DNA of 64,000 bases from Fulvia fulva (lineage: Eukaryota > Ascomycota > Dothideomycetes > Mycosphaerellales > Mycosphaerellaceae). A program made the position numbers and the translations under genes. This document shows, piece after piece, positions 8,390 to 19,327 of the stretch. Under the pieces are notes generated by a model that saw nothing but the letters and a program-made list of their open reading frames with translations, searched no databases and was not told the DNA's origin. Positions within the stretch are counted from its first letter, which is position 1; each line of letters begins with the position of its first letter. The DNA lies in the NCBI RefSeq assembly GCF_020509005.1, contig NC_063022.1:248001-312000 (forward strand), in the 5' to 3' direction.

Positions 8390-10326
8390 TTGCTGCCCCG
8401 TTCCTACATTTCAATGCCTACCATTACGAGAGCATGCCTGCTGGCGTTACGCTACCTAGCGTCTCTGCCATTATTTCTGGCACTGGATGTACCACAGGTC
8501 CCGCTGAAGTCCTCTAAACAGCCGAACATGGTCTTTATCTTGACGGACGACCAGGACCTCCACATGGACTCATTGTCGTACATGCCGTATCTCAAGAAGC
8601 ACTTGACAGATGAGGGTACATCGTTCAGTCGCCACTACTGCACAGTGGCCTTGTGTTGCCCATCAAGAGTCAGCCTGTGGACGGGAAAAGCTGCACATAA
8701 CACTAACGTAACAGATGTCAACCCACCTTACGGTATGTCGTCTCCACTATCTTCTTATAGTGCTACTCCCAACTTACCACCTCGGTAGGTGGGTATCCTA
8801 AGTTCATCTCTCAAGGCTTCAATTCTGCTTACCTACCCATCTGGCTTCAAGAAGCTGGATACAACACTTACCATGTCGGCAAGCTATTCAATGCTCAAAC
8901 GGTCGACAACTTTGCTTCGCCTCATGCAGCTGGCTGGACGGGATCAGAGTTTCTGCTCGACCCATTTACTTATGAGTATCTCAATGCGACCTTTACACGG
9001 AATGGGGAGGAGCCAGTATCGTATGAGGGACAATACACCACCGACCTCGTTGCTGAGAAGTCCTTTGGCTTCCTGGGCGATGCATTGGCGAGCGACAAGC
9101 CATTCTTCCTGACCATCGCGCCGACTGCGCCACACAGCAACGTCCACATCGGCTCGAACATTATCGATGGGAACTTCTCCGAACATTCAAACGTCCAGTC
9201 GCCTCCAGTCCCTGCGAAACGACACGAACATCTCTTTGAAGATGTCATTGTTCCACGCACGCCTCATTTCAACCCAGACGACCCACATTCAGTTTCGTGG
9301 ATCGGCCTTCTTCCAAAGCAGAATCAGACAAACATCGAAGCGAACGATCACTTCTACAGGTCTCGGTTGCGTGCTCTTCAAGCGGTTGATGAGATCGTTG
9401 ACGATCTGGTGAAGCGACTTGACGAAGCTGGTATTCTGGACGAGACGTACATCTTCTTCTCTACTGACAATGGCTACCATATCGGACAACACCGACTGCA
9501 GCCAGGCAAGCAATGTGCATTCGAAGAGGACGTCAATGTACCTTTCATCGTTCGAGGTCCTGGCATTGCACGCGGAAAGACTACGGACATCGTCACATCA
9601 CATACCGACTTGGCTCCAACGTTCCTTGCGCTCGCTAATGGACACGTTCGAGACGACTTCGATGGATCAGCTATACCGGTCACTCAGTTAGACTCTGAAA
9701 TCACGGCACAGCCTTGGAAGAACGAGCACGTCAACGTTGAAAGTTGGGGCATTATCATGTCAGAGGGGAAGCACGGCGCGGTGCTTTACCCGAATCACAC
9801 CTACAAGGCATTACGAGTGATCGGTGACGGATACAACCTGCTGTACACAGTCTGGTGTAGCGGAGAGCACGAGCTGTACGATCTGACTATGGATCCATAT
9901 GAAGCAAGCAACATCCACCCCGACGCGACTCGGGCTTCCAAACTACCCCCAGCAAACATTGTTTTGGATAGCTCACGACCACACCGCGCCGACCAGCAGG
10001 TTCTCTACACCAGCGATGTGGTCCCATCGGGAAGCACCATCGCGAACAGCGCAAATGCACTGTCCGTGCCCAAAGTTCTGCACCGGCTTGACGCACTACT
10101 CATGGTGTTGAAGACATGCAGAGGTAGAGAGTGCACACATCCTTGGGAGATGCTTCACCCCAAGGGTGATGTGCATGACCTCAAAGACGCCGCAGACCCA
10201 ATCTATGACCACTTCTATGAACATGAACAGCAGCGAGTCAAATTTGACAAGTGCGAGAAAGGCTACATTCTGGAGAGCGAAGGTCCACTGCACATCAAGC
10301 CCTACTTGGAGGGCATAGGAGGCTAG
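8390..10326 (+). CDS. Secreted arylsulfatase-type sulfatase
   Basis: Two exons, 8390-8732 and 8789-10326 (intron GTATGT...GGTAG, 56 bp), give 626 aa; a second start at 8414 is possible. The N terminus has a signal-peptide-like hydrophobic segment (about residues 12-33). The alkaline-phosphatase-fold sulfatase hallmarks follow: metal-binding ILTDDQD (residues 50-56), and CCPSR (89-93), where the first Cys is the one converted to formylglycine. Further conserved blocks are GKxHNTNVTDVNPPYGGYPKF spanning the splice, TYHVGKLFN, APHSNV, and STDNGYHIGQHR. The family hydrolyses sulfate esters; the substrate here cannot be told. The start ATG choice affects only the signal peptide. Splicing joins the codons of GGY exactly, which supports the intron. 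Confidence 0.88.
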
Positions 10327-10343
10327 AGTCTTGGTCGCTCGCC

Positions 10344-11035
10344 TTATTTTGGAGGCTTGAACATCGGTTGTACCGCCGTACCGTTGCTCAACACAACTTG
10401 ACATCCATAGGCCAGGATCGCGGCAGGTGTATTAACCTCTTGATCCAACTGATATACCTGCAAAGTCGATCTGGCGAGCGGGTCCGGAGTTGGCTTCAAG
10501 GACCACAGGTTGAACGTCTTTACGGGAGCTACCGGCCCACCGTTGCTGTCATACGCTGTGTAATACCACACGACTGTATCGTATCCCACAACGGTATCAA
10601 TCCAGGTGGATTCTTGGCTGCTACTATCCTATCCAGTCAGTGACCAGAGACTACGGCCGAACCAGTCGGCTCATGATCCCTTCAGAGCTGCCTTGATGAA
10701 GTCCTGCTTGCCAGTCTCGATAGGATATTCGCTATGCTGATCACATCGCTGTTAGCTGGCCAATACTACATGGCGTTGCCGCGCCTTCTTACTGCATAGC
10801 CGTAGCTCATCCAATTGGAATCGCCATATACTGTCATATCGTCTGCTATGATGGCGTTCGCGGTAGTGTCTGCGTCGTCCAAATCAGAGGCTATGTTCGA
10901 TGAAAAGTTCGACATCCTGTCGCTCCAGAGCTTGGCTTCGGCTGAGGCATGACAGCTCGTGGCATGGCCTGAGTTCATAAGACATACCAAGATGTGCAGT
11001 GCGCAAGATCCTACGGAGAAAGTGGTTTGTGCCAT
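10344..11035 (-). pseudogene. Secreted NTF2-like protein gene with two in-frame stops
   Basis: The likely start is ATG 11035 (signal-peptide-like MAQTTFSVGSCALHILVCL). A good intron lies at 10792-10737 (GTAAGA, branch CTAAC, end TCAG). The joined frame then reads through to the stop at 10344 with two internal stops: TGA 10673-10671 and TAG 10631-10629, both fitting C-to-T (CGA, CAG). Coding character is clear on both sides: ADDMTVYGDSNWM before, GKQDFIKAAL between, and DTVVGYDTVVWYYTAYDSNG after. The pattern resembles secreted fungal NTF2-like proteins, but that is inference. No splice pair that removes the stops was found. The gene ends 18 bp from the convergent sulfatase stop. Confidence 0.6.
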
Positions 11036-11386
11036 GGCTGGAATGGCTGATGGAGCACCAAGACCGACACTGTGCGAATCGACGGTCTTATAAGTCTTCC
11101 CAACAAAGCTACTCACCTTCGGAACTTCTTGCTCTAGACGACTCTTCAGTAATCCCACGGCACAGTCTACCACGCAGGACGGAAGCGGACAATGCAACAG
11201 CAAAGCTAAAATATCGTGAACCTAATGAAGCTTACACCGTATAGAGCGGACATTTTGCGAGGAGACGGCTCGAACGTGTCAGGATTATACCTCTGGGCGG
11301 ATACATTCTCAACTGTTTTCTGCGAAACTCTGCTTCGACTGTTGCTGTTCGGTTCCTGCCCATCGCCACCCGCTCTCCAGTCCCCC
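11036..11386. other. Intergenic, nothing recognised
   Basis: Upstream side of the broken NTF2-like gene and downstream of the cysteine-rich secreted protein, both on the minus strand. No further feature seen. Confidence 0.4.
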
Positions 11387-11695
11387 TCAGCCGTATTTGC
11401 AGTTCCCAGCTTGGCAATGCAGACCGCTCGGCGAGTTCCCGCAGTACTGGATCTTCTTATACTTCCAGCTTCTGTCCATACGATCTGTACCCTGAACACA
11501 ATGTACCTGTTCTTGGTCAGCCATGTTGGTGAGCCCGGTCACGACTTGCAAACATACTGTCCAGCCCTGGAAGCACTGCTTCGCCCACTTTTCGCCCCCA
11601 CAACCGCAACCTGGCAGGTAGCAGAAGCCAGCGGCCAGGTCTGAACACAGCGCCATGGCAGCTATGACAGCATAGAAAAGCTTCATTGTGGTCAC
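11387..11695 (-). CDS. Small secreted cysteine-rich protein
   Basis: 102 aa from ATG 11695, or 99 aa from the second ATG at 11686. Residues 4-22 form a typical signal peptide (MKLFYAVIAAMALCSDLAAG), with cleavage likely before FCYLPGC. The mature part of about 80 residues has nine cysteines and many Gly/Trp/Lys residues; an odd number leaves one unpaired unless cleavage or pairing differs. No family match recognised. Such proteins in plant-associated fungi are often effectors or antimicrobial peptides, but nothing in the sequence shows which. It sits in a stretch with a decayed secreted gene next to it. Confidence 0.6.
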   Translation of the reverse strand: MTTMKLFYAVIAAMALCSDLAAGFCYLPGCGCGGEKWAKQCFQGWTVCLQVVTGLTNMADQEQVHCVQGTDRMDRSWKYKKIQYCGNSPSGLHCQAGNCKYG

Positions 11696-12338
11696 TGACC
11701 GAGATCGTCTGGGCGCCGACGAGGTATGTTGCCCGGGGTGGAAATGCTTTGGGTCGACACTTTGCTGCTGGGCAGAGCGACCATTCTTATGCTCTTCCCA
11801 GCCAGCCTAGCTGACTACGGTGTGACCTCTGGAGTTCGCGGATGCGACAATGCCTGTAGGCTGTGTAACCAATTCAAAGACCTACGTTGGTTGCACGATA
11901 CGGTGGTTTTCTTTGTTCTCGATCACATCTGGCCCGCCTTTGGGGCGCACTACAGGCCTCGTGCGAACCACTGTGCACCGAGGACTGCGATCGGACCAGG
12001 AGGATTTTCGCTTTCTTCCGCAACTTCGACTTGTTCCATCTCCACATCGAAGCAGACGGGGCCCATGAGTACTCAGCTCACTGTTCTTGGCTCAAGGCTT
12101 GAGCCTACGGCGCACCAGTGACGGAACGAGGAGCGACACCTGTTGCGTACACGTACTCTACGACTCACAAAATCAGGCGACAGCAGGCACTGGCCCAGGT
12201 ATGGACACACCATCATACCACCAGCTTTGTCGGCACAATGAGACTGACAAATAAGCGTTCGAAGGTCTGTATTACTCCTGATATTCTGTCGTTGGCATTA
12301 TCTTCCATCATAGGAGGTAGCACATATGTCATCATCAG
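11696..12338. other. Intergenic, nothing recognised
   Basis: Promoter side of the cysteine-rich secreted protein and 3' side of the 65-aa protein gene. Plus-strand frames of 71-131 codons overlap each other and have no recognisable content. Confidence 0.4.
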
Positions 12339-12648
12339 CTAGTTGCTGAACTTCTCTGGAGCCTTCTTGCCGGTCAGCTTCTCGCCAGTCTCGCGGATCT
12401 TGTCGGTCTACATCACAGTCAGTACATCCAACAAAAATCATGACTGTATCGTCTCGGACTCACGATCTTCTCGTTGGTGCTGCGAGCCTTGGCTGGGTCA
12501 ATGTTGTGGCCACTCTTCTTGCCTAATGGGTCTGATCAGCATCAACTACTCCCGACGATAGGCTGTGTAATGAACTACCGAACTGCTTCTCAACGGCGTC
12601 CAGGCCCTTGTCGAGGTAGTCCTCCTTTGGTTGGTTTGGGTCGGCCAT
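12339..12648 (-). CDS. 65-aa hydrophilic conserved-type fungal protein, three exons
   Basis: Exons 12648-12579, 12522-12464 and 12407-12339. Introns are 56 bp each, GTAGTT...ATTAG and GTGAGT...GTAG, the second with ACTGAC branch site. The phases join exactly to give a 65-residue protein starting MADPNQPKEDYLDKGLDAVEKQF, with a middle IDPAKARSTNEKI and ending TGKKAPEKFSN. It is Lys/Glu-rich, without Cys or a signal peptide, and probably one or two amphipathic helices. The pattern looks like a small protein found in many Pezizomycotina, sometimes stress-associated, but I cannot name a function. It is too short and spliced to appear as an open frame. Evidence for coding: three consistent exon joins and strong codon-like composition. 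Confidence 0.72.
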
Positions 12649-13181
12649 GTCGTGTGTTCTGCTTAGATATAGTTATAGGGTTGGTTCTGACGAAAGTAGG
12701 TGAACAGGTACAGATCAGAGCACTTCGAGCTCTACTTCTATGATCCCCAGCGTCCTGACGTAGCCACATGTCGCGCCATCGTGAAGATAGCTAAGCTCCA
12801 CCAAGCACTTTGGCACAATGCTTCGATCTCCAGAGCTGGGATCTTGTTTCATGTGAGAGCTACGTCATTTTACATGGGGCTGAGACAGACTTCGGGCGAT
12901 CTTTGACAGTTTCCAAACGTTGCATCTCTCAGGGGGACACTGTAGCGAGTCTCATCCGAGAAGCAATACCACCATCTGTAAGCTGCAGAACAAGGCGAAG
13001 GAAGGAACGAAGACGACAAGGCACTACACCACAACGCCACTGGAATCCTACCATTTATCCCTATCCCTGCTCATCTCCGCCACTATCCGCACAACGATAT
13101 AGCTTCAGCTTGCCCTCGACACTGTCACAACTTTCACAATTCTACAACTCATTAATCCACAAAGAAATCGACAAAGCAACA
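12649..13181. other. Divergent promoter region
   Basis: Lies between two divergently transcribed genes (65-aa protein on minus, DUF7704 protein on plus). The last 150 bp before 13182 are C/A-rich, as usual for fungal 5' leaders. Confidence 0.4.
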
Positions 13182-13655
13182 ATGGCCACCGTAAAAGCCA
13201 CCACAGCAGTCCCAGCCCTCTACCGCATCCTCCTAACCATTTTCGAACCCCTCGCAGCCTTTGGCGGCATCATCCTGATCCTCACAGACCCAGGCTACTA
13301 CCTCTCTGGCATGACCCGCGAAAACCTCACTTCCTACCCTGCTGAATACAACTTCCTCCTTTGGCAAATCGCAGGCGGATGGACGTTTATCGTCTTCACC
13401 GAGTCCACCACTTTGAGGTTTGTGGACGACTTGAGAGTGTGGAAGTTTTTGTGTATGGGAATCTTGCTTTGTGATGCGCTTTATACGCATAGTACGGCAA
13501 TGGCGGTGGGAGGCTGGAGCGAGTGGTTGACTTTTGGGAAGTGGACGGGGCAGGATTTGATCGCGGCTGTTATGACTTGGCCTTTTGTGTTGACAAGGGT
13601 GGCGATTGTGTTGGGGATTGGGCTGAGGACGCCGGGTGCGGTGAAGAGGGCGTGA
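13182..13655 (+). CDS. DUF7704 family integral membrane protein
   Basis: 157 aa from ATG 13182 (context ACAATGGCC); the longer upstream frame is leader sequence. Four hydrophobic segments are visible at about residues 13-33, 60-80, 90-110 and 128-150. The N-terminal motif VPALYRILLTIFEPLAAFGG and the WQIAGGWTFIVF segment are typical of DUF7704, a small four-helix membrane family common in Pezizomycotina with no known role. It is intronless. No partner can be inferred from the neighbours. Confidence 0.75.
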   Translation: MATVKATTAVPALYRILLTIFEPLAAFGGIILILTDPGYYLSGMTRENLTSYPAEYNFLLWQIAGGWTFIVFTESTTLRFVDDLRVWKFLCMGILLCDALYTHSTAMAVGGWSEWLTFGKWTGQDLIAAVMTWPFVLTRVAIVLGIGLRTPGAVKRA

Positions 13656-13734
13656 AATGCTGATGCCCGGTTATTCAATAGGGTGATTTGAAAGCGGGCA
13701 TGGCGGAAGTTACGGATCAGGGCGGGCCATCATA

Positions 13735-15023
13735 TTACACCAAGAAGGGGGTATAGCGCGAGAAGAAAGAACCAGAGCTCCGTGTCCGCAGGTCAATTAC
13801 ATCGGCATCAGCTTGCCAGACTTGATGTCTGCTTCTGACAAATCCTTCAACCGGGTCCTCATGGTCGAAAGCGAACTCTGCTCTCCCTTCGCGGGACCAT
13901 TGCATGAGGTTAAAACCAGGTCCTCCTTTGACCGGTCCATGAGGTCCATGAGCCTTCATATAGTCGTTGCACTAGAACTCACAAATCAGTCTCCACCACC
14001 CTCACAACGTACCAAAAGAAAACAGAAAAAACTCACCACTTTCGAATACCCCCACCGCGTCGCACTAGCACTCCCCTCCAAAGCCTCAGTCTCCCCATAA
14101 TCCGCCAGCGCCTCCTCCATTCCCGCAACTCCCACATCCATCAGATCAATCCCCGCCTTCTTCGCATATCCAACAATCACCTCTTCAAACTCCATGTCCT
14201 CAAACTCGATGGTTGGTTCTGCACCGTAATTGGACATCTCACTGACATTCGTGAAGTAAAGCGCCATGACCAAACCCAAGTCTAGGAATTTGGAGTCCGC
14301 TTTGAGCTCACCAACTCGATCGACTGCGTTCAAGCACGCGAGTGCTGCGGCACAGATGACGGAGGAGAGGGCGGCTACTCGCTCGCCATCGTCGGCGTGC
14401 ATCCAGCAACCGCCGTGGGCGCCGTGTTGGAGGAATTGCGCGAGGCAGGCGCAGGCGGCCCAGGCTTGGTGGATTTCGTTTTTGCCGAGGGTTGAGGAGA
14501 TGAGTTTGCACTGCAAGAGTTAAGCTTCTGCTTAAGTCACGAGTCCAGTGTGTAGGTTACGACCCACCAGCTCTTCAATGAGATCGAGCACAGCATAGTT
14601 CACGAAGTCATTGTACACGTACATCCCAAACATATCAGGATCTCTCTGTACCGCCTCTTTGCAATTATCGCTCAGCAATTCCAGTGTTGCTTTCGTGAAG
14701 ACGTGTTTATAGCCTGGATGGTCTTTGGCTGGCTTGTCGAACATTTTGTCCTTGCTCTTTTCTTCTTCCTCATCCTCATCTTCCTCTTCGCTGTCATCCT
14801 CGTCGTCTTCATCGCCATCTTCTTTCGACCAGTCTGGAGGCTCAAAACACACGTACTCGTACGCGCCCTCGAATGGTGTCTCGAGGAACTTTGTCTTGAT
14901 GTCTGTACGCGTCTTGGACGCGTCGGTCGTGGAAGATGACATCTTCGCGTTCTTTGCTGGGCGTTCGGCGTCGGGTTGGGAGTCGGAGTCGGAGTCAGCG
15001 AGGGAACGTTTGGCGGGAGGCAT
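13735..15023 (-). CDS. 388-aa protein with acidic tract, unknown function
   Basis: Exons 15023-14568, 14510-14037 and 13971-13735. Introns are 57 bp (GTGGGT...TGCAG) and 65 bp (GTGAGT...TCTAG), all phase 0. The N terminus is Ser/Asp/Lys-rich with a nuclear-localisation-like KRSL/RPAKNAK stretch. A run of about 25 Asp/Glu residues follows (about residues 70-95), then a helical region (NDFVNYAVLDLIEELCKLISSTLGKNEIHQAW) and an Ala/Cys-rich helical core containing HGAHGGCW. The third exon adds MQWSREGRAEFAF and a basic tail. I do not recognise the family. The exon joins are supported by continuous phase and by long open frames on each side. A nuclear or chromatin-linked role is only suggested by the acidic tract and basic patches. 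Confidence 0.7.
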
Positions 15024-15382
15024 TTTGATGGGAAGGCGTGAGAGATAGAGGCACGTGAGAGGAACTGGGAAGACGAGGATCTGCTCAATGCGATCGCTGT
15101 AGAGTTCCGGGATTGCAACGCGTCATTTCATTGACTTTTGTGACACGCTAGCACGCGTCATACGGACCAAAGCGCCCACCTCCACCAAAAAACAACACCA
15201 CATCTTCAATCGGGTTTTCTTTATCCAATATCAGGCCCATTGCAACCAGCAAATTTATATACGTATCTGGATACATCACTGAACAAATTGTCGCGCTTGG
15301 ATTGGCTATATGTGGTGTTGTTGTCGCATGCTACCGTCGCAAACTTTTCACCTGTTTCTTGGATTGGAGAAGCTACTGCAAG
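15024..15382. other. Intergenic, nothing recognised
   Basis: Promoter region of the acidic protein gene (minus) and leader of the small helix-turn-helix frame (plus). No recognisable element. Confidence 0.4.
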
Positions 15383-15733
15383 ATGACCAAACACCTTTCA
15401 ACACCTCAAAAGAATCAGATAGTAGGAGCCTATCACTACTGCAGACTTAAGGGCATCAAGTGCTCGCAAAGAGACCTTGTTAAGACCTTCAACCCGCTCT
15501 TCGCACCCACAAGGCATCAGGTGCGCAATGCTCTGGACACTGCAGGCTCAAGACGGCCATATCACCTTCCAGAACCTCCAGCTTCCGGACCAGATCAGCT
15601 CTTATCCAAGGAGGACTTGGACCGGTGTGAACGGCTGCTTGAGAACTACCACAGCAGGGGTCAGAAGAACGCAGTAGATACACATTGTGACTATAGACGC
15701 AGCAGAACGAAGAACAAGGTGGTGTGGATGTGA
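15383..15733 (+). CDS. Orphan helix-turn-helix-like small protein, possible transposase remnant
   Basis: 116 aa from ATG 15383. Residues 5-55 (LSTPQKNQIVGAYHYCRLKGIKCSQRDLVKTF) have the pattern of a homeodomain-like helix-turn-helix as found at the N terminus of Tc1/Pogo transposases and some fungal regulators. A second region (KEDLDRCERLLENYHSRG) resembles the start of the next DNA-binding helix. No DDE catalytic part follows within the window. It may be a surviving N-terminal fragment or a small DNA-binding protein with missed introns. No terminal inverted repeats were noticed around it. Confidence 0.4.
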   Translation: MTKHLSTPQKNQIVGAYHYCRLKGIKCSQRDLVKTFNPLFAPTRHQVRNALDTAGSRRPYHLPEPPASGPDQLLSKEDLDRCERLLENYHSRGQKNAVDTHCDYRRSRTKNKVVWM

Positions 15734-16030
15734 ATAGAGAGATAGAACAACACCAGAAATGAACATAATCCCACCAGTTATTTTGGGCGGTTTGGTCAGT
15801 GTGGAGCGTGGCTAGGTCCACGAAACACGTGAGTGTAAGCGGTTGCCGACATGGCTTTCATGCTGAGGTCAAAGTCGTGTCGTTAGTCTCATGTCGTATT
15901 GATAGCTGTACGTATCCGCAATCGTTGCCCATGAATCATGAGTCTTACATCTCGGGAGCCATTCAAACACATCGCGTCTCGTTCACATATCGTTCATCAC
16001 CTCGCCGGACATCTCACTCGCCATCATCCC

Positions 16031-16758
16031 TCAGAACTCCAGTCCCAACTCCTCTTTCAACTCCTCGACCGCCTCAGCATCGAGTCTCTTTCCCTGCTGA
16101 CTCTCCGCGGTAAGCACCACATCCTGCCAAACTCTCGATCGAATCTTCTTCCTTGCGTCACAGCTCTTCTTCATCTTGCTCCAACGCTCTTGAACTTCCT
16201 TCTTCTCGACCTTGCTCACAGGCTTGACGTCGCCGCTCTTCAACTTCTTCAACCTAGCACCCAGATCGCGCTTCTCTTTCTCAAGCCCATGAATGGAAGC
16301 CTTGAGTTCGGGAAGTGGTACCACGTGGGCACCTTCACGGAGACGTTGACGGAGCTCTTTCTCTTCAGCTTTGAAAGCAGCGATCTCATCGCGAAGTTGG
16401 GTGGTGAGGGTCTCCATCTCGGCGAGTTTGGTCTCTTGTTCTTCAGACGGTTCTTCCTACAGTAGATTTAGCGGAGCACGATAGCACAAAGTCTGCTTCA
16501 GCTCACCTGCTTGGTGTGGTACACAAGTTGCTTGCCTGCGTTGCGGCCTTCGATCTCGCCTTTCTCGTGCAAGTCTTTGAGAAGCTTGACACCTGCAGTC
16601 TTGGCGATCTTGCCTTGCGAGTTGCCACTGATCTCGACGGCGCTGAAGGGGCGGTTCTTGTCGCGAAGGTAGTTCTTGATCCATACTGCTGATTCGTCTG
16701 CGTTGAGCGTCTTCTGCTTGTCACCGCTGGCGGTGGCTTCTTTCTTGGTCGGTGCCAT
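16031..16758 (-). CDS. HOP2: Homologous-pairing protein 2 (Hop2/TBPIP)
   Basis: Exons 16758-16507 and 16456-16031 (50-bp intron, GTGAGC...TGTAG, phase 0) give 225 aa, the usual Hop2 length. Residues 22-82 are the TBPIP winged-helix domain (AVWIKNYLRDKNRPFSAVEI...KTAGVKLLKDLHEKGEI...GKQLVYH). The second exon is a long coiled coil (METLTTQLRDEIAAFKAEEKELRQRL) with the C-terminal cap ERWSKMKKSC. Hop2 pairs with Mnd1 through this coiled coil and helps Dmc1/Rad51 find and invade homologous DNA in meiosis, in the nucleus. A maintained HOP2 suggests a sexual cycle, though it does not prove one. Confidence 0.9.
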
Positions 16759-17059
16759 TGTGCTGTGGAGAGGGGATGGTGTAAATGCGTGTAGATGGCA
16801 GTGGTAGAAGAGGTCGTGATGTGTATGCAGTGGAAGCGGGTGTAGATTGCGTGAAAGATGATGTGCGAAATGAAGTGAGGTAACGTTGGGATAGGCAACG
16901 AAGTGAGGTTGAGAAGCTCAAAGTTGGGAGGAGGAAGCTGCGTGCACAGAGCGTACCTTCCTCACTCGCATGCTGGAGGGAAAATAAGCTTATTCTTAAT
17001 GGGACCGCACCTGCGACGTAGATGAGCATTCGTGGCATTCGTGTCGTGACTACCGACCA
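16759..17059. other. Intergenic, nothing recognised
   Basis: HOP2 promoter side and GAA1 3' side, both genes on the minus strand. The 70 bases next to the HOP2 ATG are C/T-rich on the coding strand. Confidence 0.4.
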
Positions 17060-19098
17060 TTATACGCCGAGCTTACGCGCCGCATTGCTGAACAGCACGG
17101 TGCCGGCAATGACCCATGCAGGCCACCATATGTTCCACACTACAAGGTTGCTCCAAACACCTTGAGCTGTCCAGCCTTTTGCGATCTCGAGCAAGACCCA
17201 CCCAAGATCTTGCTTCAGGTACTGGCTCAACGCATAGATCATCAGTGGCGGCGAAGCCATCAGCCATACCAGCGTCGAGAGAACGCTTAGGGCCACGTCT
17301 ATCGACGAGGTCTGTTGTTCGCGTTTTTCATTCTTGCTGGTGAAGAAGGTCGCCGGTCGGATGAAGCTCAACGGCGAAGCCAGCAGACCAACGACCAATG
17401 CCAAAGAGAAGTTGATCGTTGCCCATGTCGAAAGTGTTGCGCCAAGGAAGAGCAGCGAGAAGGACTGCATCATCTGCAGTTGCTGCGCTGTCGCCTTGAA
17501 GTTGCGGACGAGCAGGATGCTGATCTGTATGGCGAAGATGTAGCTCAATGCTGACACAACACCATGCGCAGAAGGAAGTACCTGGCAAAGAGTCAGTATG
17601 TGAGCAGCTCGCATTCACGCACGTCCAACGTACCGCCTTGTTGAGATGTGTGAGTGCCCACAGCGGTATGCAACTCGCCAAATGCACCATCAGCACGACA
17701 GTAGCAGGCACGAACATCTTCCGCTCCACCGTCTCTAGCTCTGCTTTCGGTATAAGAGCAACGTCCTCGCCTTCTTGTATCGCGACCACGGCTTTCGCCT
17801 TTAGCTTCTCGCTCGCGCCACCAGCCGGCTTCTGTTCTCCCGGGAATTCCTTTGGACCTTTGCCGCTCAAGACCCATAGCGCCAGCGCATTGACACTGAA
17901 GCTGCCCGCCACTAGCATCGCGGCTGGTAGGTAGCTTCCGATACTTACGAAGCGATGGGTGTTGAGCAGAAGGTAAAAGAAGAAGCTCTGATGGAATTTC
18001 TCCAGCAAGTTGTTGATCGATCGAAAGACACTCTCCGTGACTCGACCTAGACTCATCTCGTCATGCCAGCCATCGCCAACAGTTTTGAGCGTGATCGCAT
18101 CGACGTGGTATGCCATGAACGCAGAATGTGGACCAGTAGCGTGCCCAGCAGCTTGCGTCATGACACCCTTTGCCAAACACTTCAGCCGATCCTGGTACTT
18201 ATCGGAGTGATGATGCATGCCGTGGAGGCTGCAGCCGACGTTCATCTGGCTGCTCGCGACAGAGACGGCTGTGTTCAGCAAGTCGAGATTGGGCAATGCA
18301 CCATTGATGCCGTCGTAGAGCACATCGAGCTTTTCGAATCGCTTGCCCCATGGTCCGACTGGATAGTCCAAAGCAACCGCTCCTTGCAGTGCGCCTGCTT
18401 TGACCGGCAATGAACTAATGTTTCGAGATGATGTTGGGGTCGTAGACGTGCTGTGGTATGCAGACACCCACGCTTCAGGGCCATAGGTGCTGTCGTCAGG
18501 GAATAGAACAATGATATCTTTACTCCATATGCTCCATCTCTTGAAGTACTGCGCCAGAGTCAATGCCAGCGCGACAGCGGAGTAGTTCACTTCGCCGTCA
18601 AAGTTCCGCCATGCTGCGATCAGGACCATCGCCTCGGTGGCATCTGCGCGTGGACCTTGGAGCAAGCCATAGATGTTCGTACCAGATATCGTTTCCCCAG
18701 CGACCTTGTAAATGTACGTCTGTCGTGCGTTCTTCAACCCAATTTCTCCCAGTATCCTGTACAGCCCGTCCACCCTGTGCTGTTCATCCTTCTGCTGCCC
18801 AAGGTTGTATACCTCCTGTCGATATGCTCGGAAGACATTATGCTCGCTGCCGCCAAAGTATGTATGAACCTGTCCTGGGAGGATGGCGTTCTCGGAGATG
18901 TATGTCTGCCGTGAGTATTCGTTAAGTGGCAGCAGGAGGAGCCATGCAAAGCCAACCAGGATCAGGAGGGCACTGAGATATGGAGGGAGCTTGAGGAGGA
19001 TGGGCGATCTTCGCAGAGTGAGGAGGCGCGCGGCTATACAATGTCTCTGTCAGCTGAAATGGCATCTCCGCGACTGCATTGGACCTACAGAGCGCCAT
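17060..19098 (-). CDS. GAA1: GPI transamidase component GAA1
   Basis: Exons 19098-19089 (only ATG GCG CTC T), 19033-17634 and 17581-17060. Introns are 55 bp (GTAGGT...TATAG) and 52 bp (GTACGT...GCCAG). They give a 643-aa protein. A hydrophobic N-terminal anchor (LSALLILVGFAWLLLLPLNEYS) precedes the luminal Gaa1 domain with its family blocks RQTYISENAILPGQV, FGGSEHNVFRAYR, GTNIYGLLQGPRAD and YSAVALALTLAQYFKRW. Several C-terminal membrane segments complete the topology. GAA1 is the subunit of the ER GPI-transamidase that positions the GPI lipid for transfer to the C terminus of proprotein substrates. The 10-nt first exon is required to reach the family's N terminus. It shares a 229-bp divergent promoter with RBD2. 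Confidence 0.9.
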
Positions 19099-19327
19099 AC
19101 TTGTGCTATATCATGAAGATGTCGTGGTGAAGGATATTGATGAGAGTGTTCATGAAGCATTGATGAGCCACGTTGCTGGACGCAGCCCCAGAGTTAGTTT
19201 CGTGTTGTGCCGGAGGTGATCGGATGCTTGCGAAGTTGCGAGTGGACTTGATGTTTCCTGCAAGTGTCGCATGCCCACCTTCTGTCTCTACACCAATGCA
19301 TCCTCGATAGCAACGACAGACATCAAG

